From Setaria digitata (Eukaryota; Nematoda; Chromadorea; Rhabditida; Setariidae), in assembly GCA_003640385.1 (NCBI GenBank), contig RCAB01000254.1, forward strand, positions 1 through 64,000: DNA of 64,000 nucleotides. Direction: 5' to 3'. Numbering within the stretch: position 1 is the stretch's first letter; each line of letters begins with the position of its first letter. The notes beneath the pieces were generated by a model, which did no database searches, was not told where the DNA came from, and worked only from the letters and a program-made list of their open reading frames with translations. This document shows positions 14,201-27,500 of the stretch, piece after piece. The position numbers and the translations under genes are program-made.

Positions 14201-16608
14201 GAAAATAATTTACTTCATTCGTCCATCAGCAGCTGCAGCCCCTCCAGGTATAATATTTGTAACATAAATTGAGGGATCACCATCGATATACGGTTGATCA
14301 AGGCCACCAGCAATACTAAAACCAAGCCCAGTGTGACCTTTTTCGAGAACAACTTCCTCAATTTCCCATTCAACACCATCGTGATCAATTAACCCATTTG
14401 TCTGAAAAAATAAAAAATAAAAAAAGATAAAAATAAATGAGAAGAACTATGAATATTCAAACAACGTAACATATTTTGCACAAAAGCATAAGCTACGATC
14501 ATAGGAGATTTTGCGGATCGATTTAATATTTGATGAAAATTGTTTTATAAAACTATAATTCCAAATCATATATGAAACATATCTTAAATCGGAGGTTTTA
14601 CTGATTATTTATTTTCCTTCGCCATCATAATATAACTCATTATTTTATAATCAGGTTTTCTAACTTTGGTAAAATTTTATTCAATCAGAAAAGATTTTTT
14701 TTTAGCTTTTATAAATCTTTCCACTTGATCTCTTTTTTCCCTGTCATGTTGCTTCATTCTGACCCCCTAAGAGATAACGAGAAATTTTGAATAAAGGAAA
14801 ATGATGGAACAGTATGAAATGCAGCAATGATGGAGCGATAACGACTGACGCGCTTATAATTTTGTGCTTATTGCACAATACTTAAATAAGCATACATTGA
14901 CAAGTAACAAACAAAATTATAGAGCAAGAAAAATGAAGTAGCTATTAATTCATCTCTTTCTTCTTCTTCCAATCGACGAAAAAATAAAATTCCTAATCAG
15001 TAATCAAGAAGCAGATTGATCCAGAAAAGAAAAATTCAAATCCAATCTAAAAGCTTACAGTAGTTGTGATCATTTGGCCCGTGGGTGTCATTTGAGTAAT
15101 TCTTTCCGTAGATCTCCAACCATCTCCCGAAGTCTGAAACAAAAGTCTGATCAGATGTTTTGAACAATTAATAATACCAGTGTTTTATCATCAGCTTATT
15201 GTTTATTTATTTAAGATCAATTCATCCAGTCACTTAATTAATCATCTACTAATAATGAACACTACAACCTAAATCAAATGAATCGAAAAACAATTCGATG
15301 GAGTGAGATCATACAACTCCTTTATTTAATTTAACTAATCTGCAATATCAGCAAATAATTTCACAGACATTACAGCAAATATCGAAAAAAAAAAGAACTC
15401 ACAAACTGTTTTCTTTGCTCACGTAATGAATATGACTGCACGTTATATTCGGCACCATTTGTATAGGGAATATTTTGATCACCGTAATGAAAGCTTGAAT
15501 CCTATAGAAATAAGTAGTATTATTTGAAATGTAGTAAAAAACTATTCTTCTTTTCATATAATTGATAAAATCCATCACCAGAAATAAAAGACCAAAAAGA
15601 AAAGACTTACCAATGAAGCAAGAGGTGCATTTATACGTCCAAATGGCGGATTTGTTTCCCAACGCTGAGCAATCTTCCGTGTTTCATAAGTCTTTTGTTC
15701 GAGACTTTTCCGTTCATTTAACAACGTGTCTTCATATAATTCTTGGATATCTTCAAAGTGTATCATTGTATTTAAAGAAATAAGAAGAAATACCGACGTT
15801 ATAGGGAGAAAGCTAAAATTGTGCTGTTTGTGATATGAATTTGTAGAACAGAAAAATCCATCTAAACAAGTAATTACAAAAAGAGTACTTGTATATAATG
15901 ATGCTTTGAACTTATTGTTCATCCAATTAATTTTAATCCAATTTTTCATCCTTTTTTCCTTCGATAGGCTCTTATGTTTTTGTATTATTTTTAATTCAAA
16001 AAATTTCATTCAAATGAAAAATTGGATTAAAATTAATTTCTATTGTTGAGTAAACTACACTTGTAGAGCAATAAATCAGCAATGGTAAACAACAAAACAG
16101 TAACAGATGACATAAAGAAAATAAAGAACATGGCAATTATTTTCTTTACTTTCACTTATCTGTTCTTCCTTTTTTTGTCGTTTAAAAGGGAAAGCAGAGA
16201 ATAAATAAAACAACAAAATATATTTGCGGCAAACTAAATTTTTAAAATTACGGTATTTCAACTATCTAAATTTTAAATTGATAGAAATCTCGCGCGGAAT
16301 TTCATTTTTACTCGAACAAAATATTTTCAAATAAAATTATTACAAAAAGATTATTCATACCTATTAGTGATTGAAAAAGAGCCCCTTTAAAATTATTGAT
16401 AAGTTTTTCGATTTGTCGTCTTAATTCTGCTGAACTAGCGCTCACCAATGATGCATGATATTCTTCAAGTTGTTCTAATGCGCGATGCGCTTCTGAAATT
16501 TCCTTTTCATTAATATAGTACTGTTGATAACAAACTATTAGCAGCTAATTAATCTATTAGTATATAATTTCTGAAATGAAACAAACCTCCTGCTCTGCGA
16601 ACAGGCAT
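8277..16608 (-). CDS. dlg-1: Discs-large MAGUK scaffold protein DLG-1 (923 aa, 22 exons)
   Basis: Exons from the ATG: 16587-16608, 16361-16492, 15611-15750, 15403-15501, 15059-15133, 14214-14401, 13796-13898, 13484-13705, 13071-13217, 12715-12889, 12139-12350, 11887-12007, 11500-11599, 11210-11420, 10653-10791, 10277-10321, 9869-9922, 9491-9592, 9206-9375, 8881-8993, 8527-8618, 8277-8386; all phases close and total 924 codons. Domains in order: L27 ([20 protein letters not shown] to [11 protein letters not shown]); PDZ1 ([18 protein letters not shown]); PDZ2 ([18 protein letters not shown]); PDZ3 ([16 protein letters not shown]); SH3 ([26 protein letters not shown]); basic HOOK ([23 protein letters not shown]); GK-like domain ending [14 protein letters not shown]. 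The nucleotide-binding P-loop is replaced (ILGAMKDR), as in other DLGs, so the GK fold should bind proteins rather than act as an enzyme. DLG organises epithelial apical junctions; the L27 usually binds partner scaffolds or coiled-coil proteins. No 5' UTR exon was resolved. Confidence 0.96.
10277..10321 (-). other. dlg-1: 45-nt microexon in the DLG-1 HOOK region, frame-preserving cassette
   Basis: This exon adds 15 residues rich in Ser/Thr ([14 protein letters not shown]). Its length is a multiple of three and both boundaries have the same phase, so skipping it keeps frame. It sits between the SH3 basic segment and the GK domain, where animal DLGs carry alternatively spliced inserts. Acceptor is TTACTCAG and donor is GTAAGT. 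Alternative use is inferred. Confidence 0.75.
15925..16038. repeat. 25-bp perfect inverted repeat in a dlg-1 intron
   Basis: Arms 15925-15949 and 16014-16038 are exact reverse complements, separated by 64 bases. They lie in the intron between the L27-core exon (16361-16492) and the next exon (15611-15750), so the pre-mRNA could fold into a stem there. Confidence 0.85.
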
Positions 16609-19285
16609 AGCCTTTTCAATCAAAAGATATTGAGCACGTCACAATTTACGTCAGCCAATAACTGAAATTCTAATTAGGAAGAACTGTAATATATCAAACA
16701 CTCCGAACGTAAACATAATATAGCATATAATCTGAGAAACTTTTTCTTAGAAAAGAAAGTGAAACTTTTTTTGAAATTCGAAAGAATTTTACAATTAACT
16801 TATTTTGAAAAATAACATATATTATTATAAAGTCACATAAATAGAGAGAATGAAAGAAAAAGGTAAAATAACTTCAATCAAAACCATATCATACTAGCTA
16901 CCCTGTATCATACTGTAAAATAATATCGGTTCAAAAAATAAAATAAAACTAAAATTCCACATATAGAAGTGAATGTAGCTTTTTTATAATTAGTTTCTTG
17001 TTACTTTGTTTATGACTGATTAAATTCAACCTGACACTTCTTACTTAATTTCTCAATTTTAACTAGACTTCAGCACTAATTATTTACTTAAATACCAAAC
17101 TCGTACTTCTACTTTTACACTTTTTCTACTTCATTGTAAGTCATTTGAACTTATTTGTTAACAACTGAGATGCATAATACTAATTTTCTGAAGCCACTTT
17201 AGTTTACCGAAATTACCACATCGCTAAGTGTAACTAACAAACATAACTAAGACTGAGATAAACTACTTCAACTCTTGCTTATCTTCGTAACTTTACGGTA
17301 ATAATTTTAGTTCAAATAAATCGGAGCAATGATATTCATAGGTACTAAAAATGAAAAAGTAAAAGGAAATGAAGATTTTCAACAATTTTCGTTTTAAGTA
17401 ACTTTAAACAGGAAGAGCTATAAAAAGTTTATATGAAAAGCTATAAATCGGTTAGGGGTGAAAAAGTTAAATGCATTAGAATAAATATCAAAGTTTCCAT
17501 CGACAAATTCATCCTTCCATTCTTTTGTTTATTCTTGCTTAATAATATTATATTGCTTAGGTTGTTTAAACACGAATTCCGTCTCCTCAAGTGAAATAAT
17601 AATAAAGATATCCCTTTATTGTATGGTAAGGTTCATTTTACTTAGTTACTTAATAAAGTTGAAAATAAGTTTTATTTTGCTTAGAAATATCCTAAAAAAT
17701 GACTCTTTATTTTTTTTTTTTTTTTTTTTTTTTTAATCCAGATGCAAATTAATAAATATCGAGAATGTTAACGCCATCAATAAATGATTTTCATGGATCC
17801 ATGGATCATCTTTGAATGAAATTCCAAACTACTTTGATCTCAAAAATGTCATTTTATTACTGGATTTTGGATCGATATTAATAAATTCTCGAAAGAAAAA
17901 AAATCACCTTAACAAATTTCGAAAATATCAACAGATTTTAAACGCATCCTAAAAAATTTCGGCGTTGCTATCTTATCAACGAATGATTTGAAGTGAAATA
18001 TCCTGCAAAACCATTTCAAATATTTCGCTGAATCTCGTCAATATTTGTTTATATGTGAAATTTAAATTGTATCAATAAATCTCAGGAGGAAAAAAGAATG
18101 CAATGTTAGCATTGAATCTTAAACTGTCCCAGTAAATCTCAGGGAAAAAAAGAGAAGTGTGCCATCTTGCTAACGAATTTCAAATTATCTTGATAAATCC
18201 CAATGATACCATCCTATTTATGAATTTTAAGCTATTTTAATTTGCAAGAATATTATCTTATTAACAGATCTCATAACCATCCAGTTCATTTTAATCCACT
18301 AAACAAACTAAGCTAGTCACTCGATTGAAGCAATTTAATTACTAATCTCATCCAACGAAAGAGAGGAATTAAAAAAAAAGAAAAAAAGAAAAAAGTTCTC
18401 AGATTGAAAATTTTAATTGAGAATAATTTCAAAAGAATAATCAAATTATTTGCAAATTGTGTACAAGCCTAAGCAACATATCATCCTCCCTTCCTTTCCG
18501 CTTCTCTATCATCTCTTTATACTCTCTCTTGTTACATTTTACTGTCTCATACTATCTTGCTACATTTTATCAGCTCTTAACATTTGTAAAATTATCACAA
18601 TTATCACACAAAAAAGAAAAATTGGACTCTCATTTCTTCATTGACCTATCAGTCCATTAGTTCCGCTAACATCTCTTAAGTCATTTTCAATTTATATCAT
18701 AACAATTACAATTAGTTCGTGAAAAGGAGTAGGAATAATTTCCTTCTTTAATCTCTGCTTTATATTTTTTTTTAAACACATTTTATCAAATCTTCATCGC
18801 TCTATTTTTATAATGATTAATTTAAGTAATCGATCCTTAATTATTCTATTACTATTACTATTTCAATTTTATTGATATTAGCATTAATGAATCGATTTTA
18901 TATCAAAATAATAACAAAACAAAGTTTGTTTGTGCATGATAAAAATAGGAAAAAAAATAGAATTTTCCATTTGTAACCTTCTAAAAATATTTATTTCTAT
19001 TAATTTATATTTTTTCCTACATGGTTTAAAAAAAAAAAGAAAAGAAAAAAGGCCTATGCTCATCTCCATATTCCGATTTTCGTCCTATTCCATTTTTTTT
19101 TTTTTTTTTTTTTTAATATTTTAAATGTATTATTTAGCTATTCTAGTCATATATGTCAAGTTCTAGCTTTCTTAAATCTTTTTATTTTAGACTAAGCTCA
19201 ACAATTTTTAAAAAAAAGAAAAAAAAACTATTGATTTTGCCTAGATATTTGATATAAAGTTACCTCCTACACACTACTTAGTTGC

Positions 19286-19318
19286 TTAGCCAAACTTTGA
19301 TAAGGGGGATTTGGCTAA
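19286..19318. repeat. Short hairpin, 9-bp arms
   Basis: TTAGCCAAA (19286-19294) and TTTGGCTAA (19310-19318) are perfect reverse complements around a 15-base loop. A related TTTGGCCAAG occurs about 50 bases downstream. Function unknown. Confidence 0.6.
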
Positions 19319-19840
19319 ACCGTGTATAAATCATAAGTCAGACTTTGCTAAATCCTACATAAGTGGTTTGGCCAAGTCTTCTTTCATGCGTTATGTCGAT
19401 GCATCACGGTACCTAAGTAAATGATATTTCAATCGATTGATTAATAATTTATGATTGCACATCAGTATACGTATCGAAACAGTAAAATCAGTGTGTAATT
19501 GAAAATCAAATGGAATATGAAGTTTTTGTACTATATGTGAACCATTAAAACATGATTGAATCGATGACTGGTTGATTGATTTATTGATTGGAAATGAAGT
19601 GAAATATAAAATATTAAATGAATTGATACAATTATAAAATGACAAATGATAAAGAAATGATAAATGAGGCAATAGCAAAATGTACTGATATCATCATATC
19701 AACCATATGTAATAAATGAATTGATGTTGATATTAGTTCCAGTAAAGGGAATAAAATTCATTCCTTCAATACACAGCAGGTGGTCTTGGTATCTAGCAGC
19801 ATTCTAATTTAAAATAAATGAAATTTCAATAATAATAATA

Positions 19841-19842
19841 AG

Positions 19843-19888
<46 letters not shown>

Positions 19889-19900
19889 GGGAAAGAGAAG
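19841..19900 (+). repeat. GA microsatellite
   Basis: An almost uninterrupted (GA)n tract of about 60 bases, with a few GGG interruptions. It is a likely length-variable marker. Confidence 0.9.
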
Positions 19901-21251
19901 GGTGTAACAGGAAGTTAATGTCTGATTGACAAATTTTTCATCTCTTCCTTCTTCCCAAAACGTGAACTTTGATAACAAAAATTTAAGTTTTATTTTTATT
20001 GATTAAATACTAGAATTAGTGATCGGAATATTACAGTGGAATAATTTCAGTGATATTAATTGGGATCAAAATTTAATTATTATTAAAAAAAAAATAAGAA
20101 GCTGGAAAAGGACATTGGAAATTTATAATAAGGCAATTTATCAATAAGCATAATTAAATTACTTTATCATAGTGTTATCTAGATTAATTTAATTCATTTT
20201 TTTTTTTCTCTCTCTCTCTCTCGCTATAATTTTCTACGTACATCCATACTGACTACAGCAAAAAATCAACTGAATGAGGTTGTAATAAAAAATTTTCCTT
20301 TGTTTTTGAATTTTTCTTTTCTTTCTTTTGAAACGAGAAAATACTGATTAATCATTCATTTAATCATTAGAGAGTATTTCCTGGAAAAAGTAAATTCCCA
20401 GCTAAATATTATCGAATCAGTAACAGCACAACCACAATAACTGATAAATAAAAATGATTGATGTTGTATATTTTAGGGAGATGATAAATGAATGATTCAC
20501 TGATCAGCAAACAGTTTAAAGAATTTGAATATTTCAAAAATTTGTAAAAATTTTCTTCTTTTATCCCTTCCACACTTTATTTTTCAAAGGCCAAAAAAAT
20601 CAAATGATTAATTTTAGTTCTTTATAGTATCTATAAATGATAAAAATTATTTGTTTCGATGAAAGTATATCAATGCAAAAAATGATTGATGTAAATTTGT
20701 CGATGAATTTTTTCTCCTTTTTTTTTTTTTTTTTTTAGATAAAATATATATGAAAACAAAAAGAAAAAATTCCTTATCATATCATTCTACAGTGATAGCG
20801 ATGAAACATACAACATATTTAAGACATAAAAAGTCAAAAATAATAATTAATTCATTCATATGATAAGCTAATTTTTAATAAAGAATTGACGTTTTTTTTC
20901 TCAGTTTAAGAAATCGAAAAAAAATGGAAACGGAAGTTAATTTTTGTAATAAATGTGAAAAACCATATGGTAAAATTATTAATTTATTTTGAAAATATTA
21001 CGAAACAAAATGAAAACAATGAATAACTCGATGCAGTTGGAAATGAATGATCGTATTTAATATTGGAAATTGAAATTCACAACGATTACTGATATTATCA
21101 TCTATTTATGTTGGAATTTTTAGTAATTGAATGAATTTTGTATATTTGATAGGATGAGTCATTGAAGAATACACAAAACTGTATAGATAAGTTAGTTAGA
21201 TAGGAGAAGAGTGTTGTTTACACACAATCACTTCTTTCTATTTAAGTATCT

Positions 21252-21486
21252 ATGCGTCTGCGTGTGCGTACGTATCTATTAATAGTTGCAAGCAGACGTG
21301 TACGTAAGCGTACGTATGTGTATACATGTACGCATACGCATAGTGCTTGTATGTGTATGTGTTTATATGTCTATGTCCTTGTAAATATTTCTATCATATA
21401 TAGATATGTGCGTACGTCTGGCTCACGTATTTTACACGCTTGTATGCGCATAATTGTACGCATATGTACACGTATATGCATGTGTT
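21252..21486. repeat. Alternating purine-pyrimidine block (TGCG/TACG/TATG)
   Basis: About 235 bases dominated by GT/GC/AC steps such as GCGTGTGCGTACGTAT and GTACGCATACGCATA. The composition is unlike the AT-rich surroundings and matches sequence that can adopt left-handed Z-DNA. An 88-codon frame across it is compositional only. Confidence 0.7.
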
Positions 21487-22244
21487 ACATAAATTCGAAA
21501 GTCTCGATCAATTTTTAATGATAACAAACATTTTCAAAAGAACAGCAACAAGAAATTATTAATTGGAATTAATTGCACACATTTATTGGATCATATAAAT
21601 ATTATTAATCTGTTTTGTTTGGAATGAACATTTGAACTGAATTAAGGTGAATTAATATTGAAATAAACAAATAGCATTAAAATGGAAAAAAAATACAAGA
21701 CAAATAAGGTTAAATTATATTAAAATGAAATAAAATTGAACTAAAATTAAATTTATTGCAAATATTTCGGAAAATTTTGAACGTCCTTCAGTAAAACAAA
21801 ATTTTATATTGTTTGAAATAATTTTTGAAGCAAGCAAAATAAGTGAAATGTGTGAAATATTATTTCACCACCTTTGTATTTTCTTCAAAAACAAAGCATT
21901 AATTAAATTTAGAAAATTCAACTTCAAGCAAAAGTTTATTCGATACGATATGTGATATGATATGGCTAATTAAAACTCAGTCATTCTATTCATAAGTTCA
22001 AAACTTGATAAACCACTGTTCAAGCCTGAATTGTAAACTAATTTTTAGAAAATAGACTCAGTTGATTTGATTTTATATAAATTATTAGTTCAAGACTCAG
22101 AAAGCTGGTATTTTTCAGAAGAAATCGAACAGATTCTCGAAATTTACGGATGAATAACGCAGGAATTTAATTTCGTTTAACAAATGTTATCACTTGTAAG
22201 CATATAAATCGAGATCCCCTTAGAAGATACGCTTCATGTACACG

Positions 22245-22266
22245 AACACGTAACACGTCAACACGT
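22245..22266. repeat. Triplicated AACACGT motif
   Basis: AACACGT occurs three times in 22 bases (22245, 22252, 22260), each containing a CACGT E-box-like core. This could be a small protein-binding cluster; no target gene is evident nearby. Confidence 0.6.
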
Positions 22267-23179
22267 AGAACATGCTCATTTACGGTTCTAATGTATATGA
22301 ATATTAGTCAAAAAACAATTTCAAAAATGTACCCGAATAAAACGCGATCACTTTTTGTTTATCATATCACTGATGAACTTTATAATTATCAAATAATAAA
22401 TTTTTTCTTTGATGCCTTTTTTCTTTTTCTTTTTTTTAAAAACAATAGTTGCATTGTCACATATTGCGCAATATATAAAACGAAAATATACCAATAAGGA
22501 AATTCTAAAACTTTTTTTTTTTTCTTTACCTAAATTATATCTTGAAGTGCTTTTTTATTTTTCTCTCAAATAACACAGATTGGATCACATAACGTGAACT
22601 TAATTTAGATTTCAATTAATATATTTGTGATGAGTTTGAATTTACAATTATCAAATTTAATACATTTTGTCTTTATCTAACAAAAGAAAAAATTAATACA
22701 TAACTTTTAATTCAAAAATCTTTTCTTTTTTTTTTTTGGTAAGAAAAGAAGAATTAAAAAAAAAAAAAAAAAAATGGAGGAGAAAATGTTTGTGCTAAAA
22801 CGATCGAAGAAGAATGCTCTGAAGGAAGGCAAGAGGTGAAATTGGGAAGAGGTTAGAAGGTCCGGAGGAAATGGACATGACACAAGGTCACCCACCTGTA
22901 ATCTACCACAGATATCATGAATAGGTAGCAAAAGGTGTAACGGGAATGATGAGAACAGAAGAGGTCAGTGGAGTGAGGTGACATTTGCATGAGGTGGAGA
23001 GAGGGTGACAGTTTAACGGAAAACAGGAGGAAAAGAGGTAGGCAGGGAGGGTGACAATTTAGCGACACATTGTATTAGTGAGTCATCAATATGCTCTTCT
23101 TTGGGTACCCGTCTCTCTCAGCACAATTTTACCCATTTATAGTTTGTGTACTCTTGAACCTTTTACCTTTTACACCTGT

Positions 23180-23501
23180 ATACTCATTCCTACTCTCATC
23201 CTTTATCTCTACTGTAATATCATCCTAACCGATCTTTTCCCATTTATCTCTGTTTAAAAATCTCCTATAATCTCTTCATTTGCACCTGTACCATCAATTC
23301 AGTAATAGATCAACGATAAGCTATCTTACCTGATCCAGGTGTATAATTATTCATTTTCATCCTTTATTTCTATTATATTATCATCCTATTTCATCTCTTC
23401 CCACTTATCTCTGCTTATAAATCTCCTATAATCTCTTCATTTGCACCTTTACCATCAATTCAGTAATAGATCAACGATAAGCTATCTTACCTGATCCAGG
23501 T
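23180..23501 (+). repeat. 161-bp tandem duplication, two copies
   Basis: Two adjacent copies are offset by 161 bases. The 3' half, from CTCCTATAATCTCTTCATTT through GATCCAGGTGTATAA, is nearly identical, whereas the 5' half has diverged more. Each copy ends in a small palindrome, ACCTG-ATC-CAGGT. No coding potential or transposon ends were seen. Confidence 0.9.
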
Positions 23502-26114
23502 GTATAACTATTGATAATAATAATACAAACGCACGTATAGGAGATTTTATTCGGTACTAACAAGTAATAAAGAACAAATTTGAAGATAGAAAGGAAATGT
23601 CTAATTATTCTCGACAAATTGCACTCTCGAATATTCCAAGATTTACTTGTTCTAAATGTCAACACTGTAATTGACATACAAACCAAACATACAACAAATT
23701 AATTAAGCGACTGAAAATGAAATGCTTTCACAACTAGAAAATTCATTATTTTTGAGAAATGATTTGAAGAAAAAAAAAAACGACATTTACTGGAACAAAA
23801 TTTTGAATTACAAAAAAAAAAGAAAAAAGTACCTTTTCTTTTCCTTTTCATTTATCCATTTATCATTTTGTTAATTTATTTACATTTATTTATTTATTTT
23901 GTGATGCAAAAGGTTGCTTAAAAAAATGAAAAAAAAGAAAAAGAAAAAACTAAATTTGCAACAAATTACTTTGCTAAATACGAAATGCAAAATTTAAATA
24001 AATCGTTTATTTAATTTAAAACACTTCCAATTTTGAAGTGTAGCAATTAAATATGTGAAAACTTTTCATTCTTTCCTCTTTTTTCTTTTTTCACTTTCGA
24101 TTTTTTCATTTAATATTCATCAAGCACATAAATCATTTCGAATATTTTCGGCGGAAATAAACCAAATTTGTATATTTAAATTATTTAAAATATTCCAGCA
24201 AGCATATAAACTCATTCAAAATATGATGTTCCTCAGTAAAAATTTTAATTTCCTTCTATTAAAATTTTTCGTTGAAATTATAAAGTATTGTTTCATAAAG
24301 TGACAGTATTAGTAATGAAATGTGCAATAAACAAGCAGTAAAAATACGATTTTTATTCATTTTTTTTTTTTTTTTTTTTGCATTCTTTTCATTTTAAAAG
24401 ATTTTTTTTTTTGGAATTTTTTTTTTAAAAAGAAATAGTATCAGTTTCCATTTTTATCAGAATCTGAAGTTTTTTACTTTTTCAGTAAGTTAAAAATAAT
24501 ATCTAAAATCATAGATTAATAACCGCAAATCAGTTCTTCTTCTTTAGTTTAGCATTCGAAAGCCTCAACAGTGAGGAAGCTGGGCTAAAAAAGTAGAAAT
24601 CGAAAATGAATGACTGAAATTGGAATTGAATTTCGCTAATAAACATTAATTTGCTGCAGCAAAAAAATGAAACAAACAATATCCTAAATTTAGTTAGAAC
24701 TTCTCGTTTAAATCGTATTTTTTGCTCTCATTACAGAAATTAGTTGTATAAATAAGATCGAAATTCAATACAGCAACAAATGCCGAATTTCGATGATGAT
24801 AAATTTTATTTTTTCGAAAATTTTCACTTGAATTTAAGATTTAAATGTCGATAATACTTTCAGAGAGTCATTCGTCCACTTTCCACCATTCCAACAGTCT
24901 AATTTGTAAATTAAAATTATATTTCCTTCTTAATTACTGAAATTCATTATGCACCAGTAAAATTTAGCTAAGAAAAAAAAAACCATATGCACTATAGTAA
25001 TTCATACCATTTTCAAATAATCATTAAATTTTATGATTTCGCTAAATGACCGAATTTTCATTTTTACATTTTTCTCATTTTTTTTTTTTTTTTTTCGAAA
25101 CCGATGAATATTTCGATGATTGAATGAGCGAAGCAAGTGAAGTTAATTTCTTATCTATCAACTGATTATAAATAAACTTGCTAAAAATTTGAAAGAAAAA
25201 AGAATATTATTTTCTTCCTGTGCTTATGTATTTAAAGAGCAAAACCTATTAAATAAAATATGTCAAAATTCTTTCAAATTTTTTGTTAATATTTAACACA
25301 GAGTAAGTTTTTTGCTATGAAATTAAACTGAATTTTCATTGAATAATAGTATTTGCATTTGGTTTTTTTTTTTTTTTTTTGATGAAATTTGAAAATTAGA
25401 AACTCTGAATATTATTCGAAAATAGGCGAATTTTATTTTATTTTTTTTTTGAATGGGAAAAAAGTTTTTCTGCGAAAGAGATAGATGGGGGAAAAAAAAA
25501 GTAATTATTTTTACTGCATCCGTCTATCAGATGGCAATAGCCGATCGAATATTTTGAAATGTCTCAATTACTTTAATCTTTTTTATTTTGTCAATTCTTT
25601 ATATTTCTCAAACTTCTCTTTTTTTAAAATATTTTCTGGGTTTCTTTCTATTTTTTCTTTTAAATTTAATTTTATTTTATTTAGGAAAAAAAAAAGCATT
25701 AATAAGTAATAATAATAATACATCTATTTGAGAGGAAAAGAAAAATTTCCTTTCCAATTTTTTTTTTATCGCTGAAAAAAAAAAAAAAAATGAGTAGGAA
25801 TTGAAGGAATTTTACTGGTACATAAAATGATAGGCAAGAATTTGTATTTTTTTATTCCTACCCAAACCGATCGTTTGGGTAAAGAAATGGAGAAAAAAAA
25901 AAAAAAAACAAAAAACAAAAAAATTGGGAATGATGAAGAATTCCACTACTACTGCGGTATATACATGATTTCATATAGGTAAAAATAAATGTGAAGTGGG
26001 ATGAATTGTTTGCAAGATAATTTTTGTTATAATTATTATCATTATGATTAGCCTCACCACATTATTACCATTATTATCAGTATTGTTAAAATTAGCTATC
26101 AATTAACTACTCAG

Positions 26115-26140
26115 GTAGAGAGAGAGAGAGAGAGAGAGAA
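26115..26140 (+). repeat. GA microsatellite
   Basis: A short (GA)n tract of about 25 bases in non-coding DNA. Confidence 0.8.
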
Positions 26141-27248
26141 AGGGAAAAGAAAAAAAAAATAAAATAGCTTAAAAATGCATTGGTAATTAATTTAGCTAAC
26201 ATCTTTATTATCATATTATCACTAACAATATTTTCATAACCGTTACTGTCATTACTATTATTACAGCTATCAAAATCAACTAAAACGTACTAATTAGGAA
26301 AGAAAAAAAAAAAAAAAAACAGCCAGGAAAGTACTGTAACCTATCGTTTCAACATTTTTCTACCGTATTACTAAATATCAAACAATCGTGAAAGCAAACT
26401 TCATTTTTTTTTCCTGACAAAAAGAAGAAAAAAAAAAAAACAAAAAGTTCAATTTAAATTGTAAAAACGAAAGTAAAAATCGTTTTTTAAAGTATGAAAA
26501 AAAGTGAAACTTTGAAAATTTGCAGTTTTTTCTTTCACTTATTTTTCCTTCCATTTCTAACGAACATGAATAAATTGTATACGGTCATGGTATAACTCTT
26601 TGCAAAAAAAAAAAAAAAAAAAGAAAGAAAGGAGAAAAGAAATTTAGCTAAAAAAAGATTTTCTAATAAATAGTGACTTATTAGGATGAAAATATTATTT
26701 ATTAGCAATTATTTGATCAATCAGTAGCTTTTTTTCTTTTTTTTTTTGCTGATCAAGAAGATTCGAATGTTAAAGAAATTAAAAAATGTGTTATGAATGG
26801 ATGTATCGATTTGATCAGTGATCATGGCTTACAATTTGTGATAAAAGAAGGATGTGATTAGATTATTTAGGACTTAAAAGTTGTGGAAAAAAAGAAGCGA
26901 TCAAATGGATGATCGATTTGATAGTCAATAAGATTATATCGAATTTGCCAATGAGATTATATCAAATTGAAAATGAATGATTCAGTGAATCACGTTGGAA
27001 TTTGATGAAAACAAACTTTGTTTACTTACTCGATTTCATTTTTGATAACAAAAAAAAAAGTTCATTTCAAAACCAAAACTACAAATTAGCCTTATTTCCG
27101 GAAATCTTATTAATTCTTTCAAACGGATACTGAGAAAAGTTTCGCAGTGGTAGGATGAAATGGAAATGAATCGAAAGATGAAATGTTGTAGAAACAGCTG
27201 AAACAGGACAGAGTGGGAAGAAGATCAGAATAGATGGAATTGTTTAGA

Positions 27249-27327
27249 AGCCGGTTCTGTAAGCAGGACATTTTGCTTTAACAAAACCGGAATGCAATGA
27301 CTGGAAGTGCATCAAATCCGGTTTTGT
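27249..27327. repeat. Nested inverted repeat with ACAAAACCGGA arms
   Basis: ACAAAACCGGA (27281-27291) pairs perfectly with TCCGGTTTTGT (27317-27327). Inside, ATGCA pairs with TGCAT across a short loop. A third arm, CCGGTTCTGT, lies upstream near 27251 and can pair imperfectly with the first, so two alternative stems are possible. The GC content of the stem stands out from the AT-rich background. Confidence 0.75.
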
Positions 27328-27460
27328 GATGGATAAAAATAATTTATGACGGTATAAAAAATAAAATTTGACGTCATATCATTATATCACTTACCTTTTT
27401 CATTCTCATTTTCTACTTCTTCCATTCTTCTCTTTTAACAATAATTTATTATCTTCGGAG

Positions 27461-27500
<40 letters not shown>

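Noticed and set aside
15575..16009. 144-codon open frame on the - strand
   Set aside because: It is the dlg-1 exon 15611-15750 read through its upstream intron. The acceptor before GAT ATC CAA restores the L27 sequence, so the upstream part is intron.
16493..16520. Alternative upstream acceptor extending the dlg-1 L27 exon (YYINEKEIS)
   Set aside because: Joining exon 1 (phase 1) to this acceptor gives an immediate stop, while the acceptor at 16493/16494 yields a start that aligns with other DLGs.
22785..23100. Purine-rich, higher-GC stretch with short open frames on both strands
   Set aside because: Frames are about 30-75 codons, broken in every phase, without a matched acceptor and donor or a recognisable motif.
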